64,000 nt of DNA from Arcuatula senhousia (taxonomy: Eukaryota; Mollusca; Bivalvia; Mytilida; Mytilidae), in the NCBI GenBank assembly GCA_963971305.1, contig OZ020305.1, positions 7,473,001 through 7,537,000 on the forward strand, given 5' to 3'. The notes beneath the pieces are model-generated. The model searched no databases and was not told the DNA's origin. It saw only the letters and a program-made list of their open reading frames with translations. Both the position numbers and the translations under genes were made by a program. The first letter of the stretch is position 1. Every line of letters starts with the position of its first letter. Shown here one piece after another: positions 23,601 to 36,900 of this stretch.

Positions 23601-26600
23601 ACTGGATGTCACTAGATTGAGGATAAAGTAGACTGGATGTCACTAGATTGAGGATAAAGTAGACTGGATACCACTAGATTGAGGATGAAGTGGAATGGAT
23701 GTCACTAGATTGAGGATGAAGTGGAATGGATGTCACTAGATTGAGGAAAAAGTGGACTAGATGTCGCTAGATTGAGGATAAAGATGACTAGATGTAACTT
23801 GATTGTAGATAAGGTAGACTGGGTGTCACTAATTTGGGGATAAAGTAGTCTGGATGTCACTCGATTGAGAATAAAGTGGACTCGATGTCACTAATTTCGG
23901 GATAAAGTGGACTGGATACCACTAGATTGATGATAAAGTAGACTGGATGTCACAAGATTGAGGATAAAGTGGACTGGATGTCACTAGATTGAGGGTAAAT
24001 TAGTCTGGATGTCACTAGATTGAGGATAAAGAAGGATGTCACTATATTGAGGATGAGGTAGACTGGATGTCATTAGATTGAGGATAAAGTGGACTGGATG
24101 TCACTAGATTGAGGATAAAGTAGACTGGATACCACTAGATTGAGGATAAATTGGCTGGATGTCACTACATTAAGGATAAAGTGGACTAGATGTCACTAGA
24201 TTGAGCATAAAGATGACTAGATGTCATAAGATTGAGAATAAAGTGGACTGGATGTCATTAGATTGAGGATAAAGTGGACTGGATGTCACTACATTGGGGA
24301 TAAAGTAGACTGGATGTCACTAGATTGAGGATAAAGTAGACTGGATGTCACTAGATTGAGGATAAAGTGGACTGGATGTCACTAGAATGAGGATAAAGTG
24401 GACTGGATGTCACTAGAATGAGGATAAAGTAGACTAGATGTCATTAGATTTAGGATAAAGTGGACTGGATGTCACTAGTTTGAGGATAAAGTGGGCTCGA
24501 TGTCACAAGATTGATGCTAAAGTAGACTGGATACCACTAGATTGAGGATGAAGTGGAATGGATGTCACTAGATTGAGGAAAAAGTGGACTAGATGTCGCT
24601 AGATTGAGGATAAAGATGACTAGATGTAACTTGATTGTAGATAAGGTAGACTGGGTGTCACTAATTTGGGGATAAAGTAGTCTGGATGTCACTCGATTGA
24701 GAATAAAGTGGACTCGATGTCACTAATTTCGGGATAAAGTGGACTGGATACCACTAGATTGATGATAAAGTAGACTGGATGTCACAAGATTGAGGATAAA
24801 GTGGACTGGATGTCACTAGATTGAGGGTAAATTAGTCTGGATGTCACTAGATTGAGGATAAAGAAGGATGTCACTACATTGAGGATGAGGTAGACTGGAT
24901 GTCATTAGATTGAGGATAAAGTGGACTGGATGTCACTAGATTGAGGATAAAGTAGACTGGATACCACTAGATTGAGGATAAATTGGCTGGATGTCACTAG
25001 ATTAAGGATAAAGTGGACTAGATGTCACTAGATTGAGCATAAAGATGACTAGATGTCATTAGATTGAGAATAAAGTGGACTGGATGTCATTAGATTGAGG
25101 ATAAAGTGGACTGGATGTCACTACATTGGGGATAAAGTAGACTGGATGTCACTAGATTGAGGATAAAGTAGACTGGATGTCACTAGATTGAGGATAAAGT
25201 GGACTGGATGTCACTAGAATGAGGATAAAGTGGACTGGATGTCACTAGATTGAAGATGAAGTGGACTGGATGTCACTTTATTGAGGATGAAGTAGACTGG
25301 ATGTCACTAGATTGAGGATAAAGGATAAAGTAGACTGGATGTCACTAGATTGAGGATAAAGTATACTGGATGTCACTAGAATGAGGATAAAGTCGACTGG
25401 ATGTCACTAGGATGAGGATAAAGTGGACTAAATGTCACTAGATTGAGGATAAAGTAGACTGGATGTCACTAGAATGAGGATAAAGTCGACTGGATGTCAC
25501 TAGATTGAGGATAAAGTAGACTGGATGTCAGTAGATTGAGGAAAAAGTGGACTGGATGTCACATGATTGAGGATAAAGTGGACTGGATGTCACTAGATTG
25601 AGGATAAAGTCGACTGGATGTCACTAGAATGAGGATAAAGTGGACTGGATATCACTCGATTGAGGATAAAGTAGACTGGATACCACTAGATTGAGGATAA
25701 ATTGGCTGGATGTCACTAGATTAAGGATAAAGTGGACAAGATGTCACTAGATTGAGGATGAGGATGACTAGATGTCATTAGATTGAGAATAAAGTGGACT
25801 GGATGTCACTAGATTAAGGGTAAATTAGTCTGGATGTCACTAGATTGAGGATAAAGAAGGATGTCACTACATTGAGGATGAGGTAGACTGGATGTCATTA
25901 GATTGAGGATAAAGTGGACTGGATGTCACTAGAATGAGGATAAAGTAGACTGGATACCACTAGATTGAGGATAAATTGGCTGGATGTCACTAGATTAAGG
26001 ATAAAGTGGACTAGATGTCACTAGATTGAGCATAAAGATGACTAGATGTCATTAGATTGAGAATAAAGTGGACTGGATGTCATTAGATTGAGGATAAAGT
26101 GGACTGGATGTCACTACATTGGGGATAAAGTAGACTGGATGTCACTAGATTAAGGATAAAGTAGACTGGATGTCACTAGATTGAGGATAAAGTGGACTGG
26201 ATGTCACTAGAATGAGGATAAAGTGGACTGGATGTCACTAGATTGAGGATGAAGTGGACTGGATGTCACTTTATTGAGGATGAAGTAGACTGGATGTCAC
26301 TAGATTGAGGATAAAGGATAAAGTAGACTGGATGTCACTAGATTGAGGATAAAGTAGACTGGATGTCACTAGAATGAGGATAAAGTCGACTGGATGTCAC
26401 TAGGATGAGGATAAAGTTGACTAAATGTCACTAGAAAGAGGATAAAGTCGACTGGATGTCACTGGATTGAGGATAAAGTGGACTTGATGTCACTAGAATG
26501 AGGATAAAGTGGACGGGATGTCACTAGATTGAGGATAAAGTGGACTGGATGTCACTAGATTGAGGATAAAGTAGACTGGATGTCAGTAGAATGAGGATAA

Positions 26601-29600
26601 AGTAGACTAGATGTCACTAGATTTAGGATAAAGTGGACTGGATGTCACTAGTTTGAGGATAAAGTGGGCTCGATGTCACAAGATTGATGCTAAAGTAGAC
26701 TGGATACCACTAGATTGAGGATGAAGTGGAATGGATGTCACTCGATTGAGAATAAAGTGGACTCGATGTCACTAATTTCGGGATAAAGTGGACTGGATAC
26801 CACTAGATTGATGATAAAGTAGACTGGATGTCACAAGATTGAGGATAAAGTGGACTGGATGTCACTAGATTGAGGGTAAATTAGTCTGGATGTCACTAGA
26901 TTGAGGATAAAGAAGGATGTCACTACATTGAGGATGAGGTAGACTGGATGTCATTAGATTGAGGATAAAGTGGACTGGATGTCACTAGATTGAGGATAAA
27001 GTAGACTGGATACCACTAGCTTGAGGATAAATTGGCTGGATGTCACTAGATTAAGGATAAAGTGGACTAGATGTCACTAGATTGAGCATAAAGATGACTA
27101 GATGTCATAAGATTGAGAATAAAGTGGACTGGATGTCATTACATTGAGGATAAAGTGGACTGGATGTCACTACATTGGGGATAAAGTAGACTGGATGTCA
27201 CTAGATTGAGGATAAAGTAGACTGGATGTCACTAGAATGAGGATAAAGTGGACTGGATGTCACTAGAATGAGGATAAAGTAGACTAGATGTCATTAGATT
27301 TAGGATAAAGTGGACTGGATGTCACTAGTTTGAGGATAAAGTGGGCTCGATGTCACAAGATTGATGCTAAAGTAGACTGGATACCACTAGATTGAGGATG
27401 AAGTGGAATGGATGTCACTAGATTGAGGAAAAAGTGGACTAGATGTCGCTAGATTGAGAATATAGTAGACGGGATGTCACTAGATTGAGGATAAAGTAGA
27501 CTGGATGTCACTAGATTGAGGAAAAAGTAGACTGGATGTCACTGAATTGAGGATAAAGTAGTCTGGATGTCACTAGATTGAGGATTTAGTGGCCTGGATG
27601 TCACTAGATTGTAGATAAAGTAGTCTGGATGTCACTAGATTGAGGATTTAGTGGCCTGGATGTCACTAGATTGTAGATAAGGTAGACTGGGTGTCACTAG
27701 AATGAGATTAAGTGGACTGGATGTCATTGGGTTGAGATAAAATAGACTGGATGACACTTGATTGATGATAAAGTAGACTGGATGACACTAGATTGAGGAT
27801 AAAGTGGCCTGGGTGTCACTAGATTTAGGATAAAGTGACCTGGATGTCACTAGATTGTAGATAAGGTAGACTGGATGTCATTAGATTGAGGATTAAGTAG
27901 ACTGGATATCACTAGAATGGGATAAAGTGGACTGGATGTCACTGGATTGAGATAAAGTAGACTGGATGACATTAGATTGTAGATTAGGTAGACTGGAAGT
28001 CACAAGATTGAGTATAAAGAAGTTTGATGAGGTGGACTGGATGTCACTAGAATGAGATAAAGTGGACTGGGTGTCACAAGATTGAGACAAAATAGACTTG
28101 ATGTCACTAGATTGTACATAAGGTAGACTGGAAGTCACTTGATTGAGGTTAAAGTAGGCATGGTGTCACTAGATTGAGATAATGTAGACTAGATGTCACT
28201 ACATTGGGGATAAAGTAGACTGAATGTCACTAGATTGAGGATAAAGTGAACTGGATGTCACTAGATTTAGGATAAAGCAGAATGGATGTCACTAGATTGA
28301 AGATAAAGTTGACTGGATGCCACTAGATTGAGAATAAAAAGGACTGGATGTCTCTAGATTGTTGACTCGATGTCGATAAAGTGGACTGGATGTCTCTAGA
28401 TTGTTGATAAAGTGGACTCGATGTCGATAAAGTGGACTGGATGTCACTAAATTGGTGATAAAGTGGACTTGATGTCGATAAAGTAGACTGGATGTCACTA
28501 GATTGAGGATAAAGTGGAGATTGAGATAAAGGAGACTGGATGTCGCTAGATTGAGGATAAAGCTGACTTGATGTCACAAATCGAGGATTAAATGTACTGG
28601 ATGTCACTAAATTGAGAATAAAGTGGAGATTGAGATCAAGTGGACTGGATGTCACTAGATTGAGGATAAAGTGGACTCGATGTCGATAAAGAGGACTGGA
28701 TGTCACTAGATTGAGGATAAAGTTGAGATTGAGATAAAGTAGACTGGATGTCGCTAGATTGAGGATAAAGTGAACTGGATGTCACTAGATTTAGGATAAA
28801 GCAGAATGGATGTCACTAGATTGAAGATAAAGTTGACTGGATGCCACTAGATTGAGAATAAAAAGGACTGGATGTCTCTAGATTGTTGATAAAGTGGACT
28901 CGATGTCGATAAAGTGGACTGGATGTCACTAGATTGGTGATAAAATGGACTCGATGTCGATAAAGTGGACAGGATGTCACTAAATTGGTGATAAAGTGGA
29001 CTTGATGTCGATAAAGTAGACTGGATGTCACTAGATTGAGGATAAAGTGGAGATTGAGATAAAGTGGACTGGATGTCTAGATTGAGGATAAAGTGGACTC
29101 GGTGTCGATAAAGAGGACTGGATGTCACTAGATTGAGGATAAAGTGGTCTCTTTGACTGGATGTCATTAGATTAGGGATAAAGTGGACTTGATGTCACTT
29201 AATTATGGATATAGTGGACTTGATGTCATTAGATTGGGGATAAAATGGACTCTTGGACTGGATGTCATTAAATTGAAGATAAAGTTGACTTGATGTCATT
29301 AGATTGGGGATAAAGTATTCTGGATGTCACTGGAATTAGGATAAGTGGACTGGGTGTCACTGGAATAAGGATAAAATGGACTGGCTGTCAATGGAATAAG
29401 GATAAAGTGGACTGTGTGTCACTTGAATAAGGATAAAGTGGACTGGGTTTCACTGGAATAATGATTAAGTGGACTGGGTGTCACTGGAATAAGGATAAAG
29501 TGGACTGGGTTTCACTGGAATAATGATAAAGTGGACTGTGTGTCACTGGAATAAGGAATAAGTGGACTGGATGTCACTGGAATGATGATAAAGTGGACTG

Positions 29601-30515
29601 TGTGTCACTGGAATAAGGAATAAGTGGACTGGATGTCACTGGAAAGATGATAAAGTGAACTGGGTGTCACTGGAATAAGGAAAAAGTGGACTGGATGTCA
29701 CTGGAAAGATGATAAAGTGGACTGGGTGTCACAGGAATAAGGAATAAGTGGACTGGATGTCACTGGAAAGATGATAAAGTGGACTGGGTGTCACAGGAAT
29801 AAGGAATAAGTGGACTGGATGTCACTGGAAAGATGATAAAGTGGACTGGGTGTCACAGGAATAAGGAAAAAGTGGACTGGATGTCACTGGAAAGATGATA
29901 AAGTGGACTGGGTGTCACAGGAATAAGGAATAAGTGGACTGGATGTCACTGGAAAGATGATAAAGTGGACTGGGTGTCACAGGAATAAGGATAAAGTGGA
30001 CTGGGTGTCACTGGAATAAGGAATAAGTGGACTGGATGTCACTGGAATTAGGATAAGTGGACTGGGTGTCACTGGAATAAGGATAAAGTGGACTGGCTGT
30101 CAATGGAATAAGGATAAAGTGGACTAAGATGATAAAGTGGACTGGGTGTCACAGGAATAAGGAATAAGTGGACTGGATGTCACTGGAAAGATGATAAAGT
30201 GGACTGGGTGTCACAGGAATAAGGAATAAGTGGACTGGATGTCACTGGAAAGATGATAAAGTGGACTGGGTGTCACAGGAATAAGGATAAAGTGGACTAG
30301 CTGGGTGTCACTGGAATGATGATAAAGTTGACTAGGGACCAATGCATTAAGGAAGAAAAGGTTTATTGGTGTCACACTTTATTTACAATTTAAAGTGGGC
30401 TTGTTCTTACTAAGTATAGGAACTAATGTGGAGGGGTTGTCACAAAATGCAATATTAGTGCTGAGACAATGATTTTCTCAGATTAGTGTCACTAGATTGT
30501 GGATAAGAGCACTTC
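20690..30515 (+). repeat. Satellite-size tandem array, 31-bp monomer with higher-order repeats
   Basis: Roughly 300 tandem copies of a 31-bp unit contain GTCACTAGATTGAGGATAAA followed by a GTGGACTGGAT-like half. Sub-zones can be read by eye. About 20740-21110 has the GATGCCAC variant. About 21110-27900 is the main type with GTGGACT/GTAGACT variants. About 27900-29320 is irregular, with truncated GATGTCGATAAAG units. About 29320-30310 has a GGAATAAGG type that forms dimers of about 60 bp with GGAAAGATG. Decayed units run to about 30515. A marker monomer lacking the GTGGACTG part (ATAAAGAAGGATGTCAC) recurs at about 22691, 24026, 24858, 25851 and 26907, which shows larger blocks duplicated as units. 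It fills the interval between gene 1 and HOGA1. The consensus contains stops, so ORFs across it are not genes. Confidence 0.95.
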
Positions 30516-30859
30516 AAAATCAATGTATTTGAGGTCATTAAAAAGTGAAACATCTCTTAATGATTTATTGGAGACAAAGTTTCAGGCGTTTGATGTTTAG
30601 TTTTTAATCTGTTATGCGAAAATACTTTTTAAGTTGCCCCAGCCTGAGTCCGCTTTATAAAATAAATCCTGAATTTATATTTCACTGAGAAAATGTGCTC
30701 TAACTCAATATTCTAGCTGTGGAATTATTGGAATCACTTAAGTCAAGTAAGTTAATCCAATGAAGCTTTAATAAAGATTAAGTTACAAATTAAACTTTTA
30801 TTAAATGATGATAGGATAATGTATTGGATCGAAAATGAGATAAAGGGTCGAGTCTATTA

Positions 30860-30996
30860 TGGGGCGATTGGCGAGTAATATATCCACGTGGTTTTGTTTT
30901 GACAGTTGTGGTTTTACCTGAAGGTTGAAAGATAAGCAGTGACATGGTTTAGTTTTAGGTTTCAGGTCACAGGTATCAGATTATAATACGTTCAAG
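30860..30996 (+). promoter_or_regulatory. Putative HOGA1 promoter with inverted CCAAT and E-box
   Basis: Upstream of the HOGA1 start codon there is an inverted CCAAT box (ATTGG, 30867-30871) and a palindromic E-box CCACGTGG (30884-30891). CACGTG is bound by bHLH-Zip factors of the USF/Myc/MITF type. No TATA box is obvious at a fitting distance. The transcription start is not determined. The satellite array ends only about 350 bp upstream of these sites. Confidence 0.4.
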
Positions 30997-33900
30997 ATGT
31001 CTACACTTACAAGAAGAGCAATATTTACACTTGTCAGGGGGAAAATTCAACACAATGTTATCAAGAGAAAATGTTGTAGACAAATGTCAAGTCTGGATAT
31101 AAGTGGAATTTATCCTCCTATAGCTACACCGTTTAATAAGGATGAGACCATAGCATATGACAAACTACAGAGCAATATTGAAAAATGGAACAAAATTCCA
31201 ATGAAAGGTAATAACTTACAGTCCTTAACCAGCATGTAAAATATATAGAATTCTAATTCACCTGAACTATATTTACCTTATTTTTTTTGTCTTTTTCTAT
31301 CATAGACCTGTATATTGTATATTGTCTAATATACAGGTCTATTTTTTTATACCAAGTCCATAGAGCTAAATAAGGATATGGATGGGGGAGGGGTCCTCAA
31401 ATCTGTTTTATTTTTTCCCCTTTTTTCTCTCGACTGTTCTTTAAATTGTTTAGTCATAATTCTAATTATTCTTTAGATTTTTATTATTATTATTCTGAGT
31501 TTCTATTTTTTGATTTTTCAAGACTATTCTTCTACGAAATGTATACCTTTTTATTTTATTTTTTTTTTGCCATTATTCTCTATTCTTTAAACCACATCCC
31601 CACAGTCCTATAATATAACAAATTCAAAAGTACTAATTACATGTATTGCTTTCATAGAGATTGAGGCAAATAATTTGTTTTCTTTATCTGTAATTTGATT
31701 CTTAAACATGTATTAAGTTACCAGGTTAAATGTACATAGATCCAGTTGTGTAAGGGTACTCTTACATTTAATTCTATAGTTTAAACCCTACCTCAAATAC
31801 ACCTTCATATAGAATTACACAATATCATCTGTAGTACCATTATTCAGTTATTTTGTAATGACATTTGATTGATTGATTATTGCTTGTCTTGTGAACTGCA
31901 GTCAGTATTCTTTCAGTCATCATCACAATGAAATTTGAATTACATTTGTAATATTTTGAAATGTTTTCTTGGTCTATAAACTATTTCATAAAAAATGTCT
32001 ATATACATGTATTAGATGTGTAATTCTATCTTGACAAATCACTTAGGCACTAAAGTATCATTTTAATACGTTTTTTAGGGTATATTGTTCAAGGCTAAAA
32101 TAAAGAACATGCTTATCTTTTCTGTAAATTTTGTATTACAGGGTATGTTGTCCAAGGATCAAATGGGGAGTATGCTTACCTAACTCCAGAAGAAAGAGTT
32201 GAAATGGTAAAGAAAGTTGTTGACTGGGTTGGTGACAGTAAACTTATCATTGCTGGGTCTGGTTGTGAATGTAAGTTACAGGTTAATACTGGAGGGGAAG
32301 GGTGGGGTGAATTCAGCTAATTTGGCAGTGAGTACCAAACCAATATTTGCCAAAATCTAAAATATTGCATAAAAATAACAAGATTTACTAAAGCTAAGGT
32401 GGTTCCAATTCAACACTTTGTCCCATATGGAAAAGAGACACCATGAACAACATTTGGTAGTACATGTACTTGTAAAAATAAGAGAAAGTCTCTAAATTTG
32501 CCAAAGTTATGGAAAATAAAATCACCTCTTATATATTATTTATACAAAAACATGATCCTTTTCCCACACAAACAAAACCATTTATGCAATAGTTAATCAC
32601 ATGTCCCTGTATTTCAGCTACTAGAGATACCATTTCTATGACACAGAAGATGGCAGATGCTGGAGCTAAGGCAGCCCTCGTTGTCACACCTTGTTATTAT
32701 AAAGGTAGCATGAACAATGCTGCAATGGTAGACCACTTTACTAAGGTGAGCATGAACAATTATGCAATGGTAGACCGCTTAACTAAGGTGAACATGAATA
32801 ATGCTGCTATGGCAGACCGCTTTACTAAGGTGAGTATGAACAATGCTGCAATGGTAGACCGCTTTACTAAGATGAGCATGAATAATGCTGCAATGGTAAA
32901 CCGCTTTACTAAGGTGAGCATTAACAATGCTGCAATGGTAGGCTATTTTACTAAGGTGAGTATTCAGCTATAATAAAGGTAGCATTAACAAAGCTGCAAT
33001 GGTAGACCATTTTACTAAGGTGAGTATTCAGTAATAATGTAGCATTAAAAATGCTGCAATGGTAGACCATTTTACTAAGGTGTGTATTCAGGTATTATAA
33101 AGCTAGCATGTACAACGCTGCAATGGTAGACCATTTTACTAAGGTGTGTATTCAGGTATTATAAAGCTAGCATGTACAACGCTGCAATGGTAGACCATTT
33201 TACTAAGGTGAGTATTCAGGTATTATAAAGAAAGCATGAACAGTGTTGTAATGGTAGACCATTTTACTTTAATGTGAATATCTAGTTGTTATAAAGCTAG
33301 CATGAACAATGCTGTAAGGGTAGACAATTTTACTAAGCTGAGTATTCAGTTATTATAAAGCTAGAATGACCAGTGTTGCAATGGTAGACTATTTTACTAA
33401 GATGAGTATTCAGTTGTGAATATATTATTAAAAAGGCTGCAATGGTAGACCATTTTACTTACATGTAGGTAAATATTTAGTTGTTATAAAGGTAGCATTC
33501 AAAAGTTTGCAATGGTAGACCATTTTACTTAGGTGAGTATTCAGTATTAATGTAGCATTAAAATGCTGCAATGGTAGACCATTTTACTAAGGTGGGTATT
33601 CAGTTGTTATAAAGCTAGCATGAACAGTGCTGCAATGGTAGACCATTTTACTAATGTGAATATCTATTTGTAATAAAGCTAGCATGGACAATGGTGCAAT
33701 GGTAGACCATTTTACTCAGGTGAGTATTCAGTTACTTTAAAACTAGCATGAACACTGCTGCAATGGTAGACCATTTTACTCAGGTGAGTATTCAGTTATT
33801 ATAAAGCTACCATGAACAATGCTGCAATGGTTGACAGTTTTAATTAGGTGTGTATTCAGTAATTAGGGCCCCGCAACTTTGTTGTGGACGCCCTATAGTA

Positions 33901-36900
33901 ATCAGTCCGTCTGTCCGTGCGTCCATCCGTCCGTAACAAATTCAGTTTTCTATACTTTTTTTCTAAACGCTTATAGATAATGAACTGATTTTTGGTATGT
34001 GAGTTTACCATGATGAGTTACAGATCAAGTTTGAGTTTTGTGCCGGTCCACAAATTTATATGGGAGTTATGGCCCTTTGAACTTTGAAAATTCACTAAAA
34101 TTTCAGTTTTCTGCACTTTTTTTTTAAACGCTTATAGATAATGAACTGATTTTTGGTATGTGAGTTTACCATGATGACTTACAGATTAAGTTTGAGTTTC
34201 CTGCCGGTCCATAAAATTTTATGGGAGTTATGGCACTTTGAAGTTAGAAAATCCATTGCAATTTTATTTTCTACCCTTTTTTTACTTTTTTTATGGTTCC
34301 TTGTAGATAATAAACTGATCAAGTTTAGGTATTCATTTGTTTGACAAATTGTTACCAGTTACTGAAATATGAGGCCGGTAGGGGACTATGTATTGTTTTG
34401 CAATACTCTCAGAATGCTTGTTAGTAAGATTATTTGATTATCTTCATGCATGCATTCTCTTACTTATAAAAAATAAACAATACATACGGGTCACTTTTAA
34501 AACTATTCCCTCAAAATTTCACCTGCAGTATAGTACTTAGTAATCAAGTAATCTGTCCATCTATAACAACCAGCGGGGCCCTTGGAGATGGCTATCATCT
34601 CCCTGGTATCTAGTTTTAAGCTAGCTGACAATGCTGTAATGGTAGACCATTTTACTTAGAGGTGAGTATTCAGTTATTATAAAGCTAGCCTTTAAAGTGC
34701 TGCAATTGTAGACCATTTTACTAAGGAGAGTATTCAGTTATTATTTTGAAAGGCAAAATTTCATCATTTTACCTAGTTCTTTTCTTGATGAATGAAATGT
34801 CTGTGTTTATCCTTTGGTATATGATTATTGGTCATTTAGCCTCCCCTTTAGTGAAAATTATGTCAATTCCACCATTAATATAAAGTATTTGAATTTGGAA
34901 CTGCTGTTTATATGTTTCTTCTTAACAGTATAGTAAAGAAGACAGAACTTCCACAATTAATTGAAAAAAGTAGAACAGACCATGCTCTCAAATCCAACAC
35001 AGTATCCTTTCTGTTTGCCCTATTTTAAAAAATTGTTGTTAAAGCAAGTCTCTTATTGAAAATTCCTAAATTTACTGGAATAAGACGTCTTAAAACAGTT
35101 GAATTGCTTTATGCAGCCTGCTGTTATATTTTATTGATTACAGGTAGCAGATGCTAGTCCTATTCCAGTGATACTATACAGTGTTCCTGCTAACACAGGG
35201 ATTGACCTTGCTTCAGAGGTCATCATAACTCTGTCACAACACAAGAATATCATTGGACTGAAGGACAGTGGTGGTGATGTAAGTTATTTCCCCTTTCCCC
35301 TACTCATAGGTCATCATTACCCTGTCAAAGCACAACTAGAATATCATTTGATTGAAGAAAAATAGCGAGGGTGAAGGTTAATATTCCCACCTCCTTGCCC
35401 AAGGTCGGTGGTTTCCTTCAGGTACTCTAGTTTCCTCCAGCATTGAAAATGGTGAAAAGGAAGTTAAATACACACACATGCATGCATGCACATACATACA
35501 CACTTAATTGGCACAAACATGAGTCCCCCTTCTTATAGTTCATCATATTTCAATTTATCAGGGTTTAAATTTAGTGCTTGTATCAAGGGCATTCTTAAAT
35601 TTTCAAAGAAAAATTTATAACCTTCTTCAGAAGATGATATGAAATCCAGTCTCTACATCAAATTATTTAAAAATTATTATACCACAGCCTTAAAAAGGGG
35701 AGTTAAATAGTAAAAGAAGCGTCAAATCATATAACCTTTTGTCCATTACAAGTAACTAATCTTTAATCTGCATCTCCGCCTATACTATTCAGAGGTTTTT
35801 CATGAAAACTTAATGCAATGGATGTGCATCTCCCACTTTTAAATTTGATCTGATTGAGGTTTTTTTGCAGGGGGGAGGGGGGTATTTCTTTATTGAGCTA
35901 CAGATCCCAGTTTTTAGCTCACCTGGACCGAAGGTCCATGTGAGCTATTGCCATCACTTGGCGTCCGTCGTCGTCGTCCGTCGTTGTCGTTAACTTTTCT
36001 TTGAAAATCTTCTCCTCCAAAACGACTGAAGGGATTACTTTGAAACTTTGCACACTTCATCTATGGGATGTCCTCTACCAAGATTGCACAAATAGTGACC
36101 GCCGTCCAAACAACATGGCCGGCGTTACTAAAAATAGACTAGGGGGGTCAGACTACTGTTTTTGGCTTGTAAATCAAAAAGTATAAGAGATAGATGAAAT
36201 CTGATGCCACGTTACTGCTTCAGAATCAAAAGCTCTACCAAAGTCTCCATTGAGTCGAAGTTGTCAGATGACCCCTTATAGGAGTTACGGCCCCTTAAAG
36301 GTGAAAAATAGCATTTTTTCATGTTTTTGGCCAATAGAATGAAAACTATTACAGATAGAGAAAAGTTGTTGCTTGCTTAAATATTCAGCTCAATTAGCTC
36401 TACAAAAGTCTCCATAGGGTCGAAGTTGTCAGATGAACCCTTATAGGGGTTACAGCCCCTAAAATAACGTTTTTTCATGTTTTTGGCTTAGTGAATGAAA
36501 ACTATAGCAGATAGAAAGAAGCTGTTGCTTGCTTAAATGTTCAGCTCATAAAGCTCTTCAAAAGTCTCCATAGGATTGAAGTTGTCAGATGACCCCTTAC
36601 AGGGGTTACAGCCCCTAAAATAACGTTTTTTTCATGTTTTTGGCTTAGTGAATGAAAACTATAGCAGATAGAGAAAAGCTGTTGCTTGCTTAAATGTTCA
36701 GTTCATTTAGCTGTACAAAAGTTTTCATTGGGTCAAAGTTGTCAGATGACCCCTTATAGTGGTTATGGCCCTTAAAATAACGTTTTTTCATGTTTTTGGC
36801 TTATAGAATGAAACTATAGTAGATAGAAAAAAGCTGCTGCTTGCTTAAGTGTTCAGCTCATTTAACTCTAGAAAAGTGTTTACATGTTTAGGGTTGACTC

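Noticed and set aside
27893..29167. Minus-strand ORFs rich in Ser/Thr/Leu repeats over the 31-bp array
   Set aside because: They arise only because 31-bp units cycle through the three frames. The consensus monomer contains a stop in one frame and there is no start or codon-like pattern.
20690..30515. CRISPR-like regular repeat
   Set aside because: Units are contiguous with no unique spacers, and the context is an animal genome. It is a tandem satellite.
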